This document shows, piece by piece, positions 5,454 through 5,614 of a DNA stretch of 5,614 nt; the first letter of the stretch is position 1; each line of letters starts with the position of its first letter. The position numbers were made by a program, and so were the translations under genes. The stretch is from Chloroflexota bacterium. Its GTDB lineage: Bacteria; Chloroflexota; Dormibacteria; Aeolococcales; Aeolococcaceae. The stretch is taken from assembly GCA_005889515.1 (NCBI GenBank), contig VBHE01000221.1:7234-12847 (forward strand), in the 5' to 3' direction. Under the pieces are notes generated by a model, which was not told where the DNA came from, searched no databases, and saw nothing but the letters and a program-made list of their open reading frames with translations.

Positions 5454-5614
5454 TGGGCGTCCAGGGCGTGACCCGGACGGCCGTCCCTTCGCGCGTGGTC
5501 GGCCGCGTCGCCGGGGCAGCGATCGTCGGGGGCGGGGTGGGAGTCGTGCTCGGCTCGCTGATGACCTGGGCGCAGATCACGGTGCCGATCGCGGGCACCC
5601 TCACCCGCACCGGG
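5453..5614 (+). CDS. Membrane protein, N-terminal 54 residues, runs off the right edge
   Basis: The ATG at 5453 shares its A with the TGA of the phosphoesterase (TGATG), so translation is probably coupled. The 54 visible residues have a short polar, basic start, one hydrophobic helix (about 19-38, AGAAIVGGGVGVVLGS) and then MTWAQITVPIAGTLTRTG. A helix followed by a Trp-containing beta-like stretch of this sort recalls small actinobacterial membrane proteins with a GSFLPW-type motif after the first helix. That resemblance is from memory and weak. No function can be assigned. The frame stays open to the edge with third positions mostly G or C. Confidence 0.72.
   Translation, partial: MGVQGVTRTAVPSRVVGRVAGAAIVGGGVGVVLGSLMTWAQITVPIAGTLTRTG

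Noticed and set aside
5281..5610. Minus-strand 109-residue reading frame across the phosphoesterase end
   Set aside because: Thr/Pro/Ala/Ser-rich antisense reading; the plus strand here has the TGATG gene junction and a credible membrane helix.

Overview
This is a very GC-rich window with strong G/C preference at third codon positions. The families present point to a high-GC Gram-positive or related terrabacterial lineage (Actinobacteria, or a neighbouring phylum such as Dormibacterota/Chloroflexota): a PknB-type Ser/Thr kinase, a DUF6777-type protein, a polytopic GGDEF protein and a Tat-exported phosphoesterase. The sequence alone does not fix the phylum. I see no mobile element, tRNA, rRNA or CRISPR array.

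Layout. (1) 1212 down to the left edge, minus strand: a multi-helix membrane diguanylate-cyclase-like protein whose GGDEF domain is cut by the window edge. It is easy to miss because it has no stop codon inside the window, and long meaningless frames run across it on both strands. (2) 1213-1350: a divergent intergenic region with a TATAAC box placed to give a nearly leaderless transcript for the next gene. (3) 1351-3024, plus strand: a complete membrane Ser/Thr protein kinase with a cytoplasmic kinase domain, a proline-rich linker, one transmembrane helix and an outside domain with a cysteine pair. (4) 3025-3125: two small hairpins, a good -35/-10 promoter, a Shine-Dalgarno sequence and an 11-codon leader ORF whose stop overlaps the next ATG. 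(5) 3126-3994: a membrane-anchored DUF6777-like protein that appears to lack one base near its 3' end. In the sequence as given it has lost its own stop and runs in frame into the next gene. (6) 4035-5453: a Tat-exported phosphoesterase of the phospholipase C / acid phosphatase superfamily. (7) 5453 to the right edge: the start of a small membrane protein, overlapping the previous stop by one base.

How they may work together (inference). The kinase and the DUF6777 protein each put a two-cysteine domain outside the membrane, so both could sense or bind something at the cell surface. The phosphoesterase acts outside the membrane on phosphodiester or phosphomonoester substrates. The kinase gene and the promoter-led trio behind it may form an envelope-signalling or phosphate/lipid-handling locus, with a divergently transcribed c-di-GMP gene next door. 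The substrate, signal and physiological role cannot be read from the sequence.
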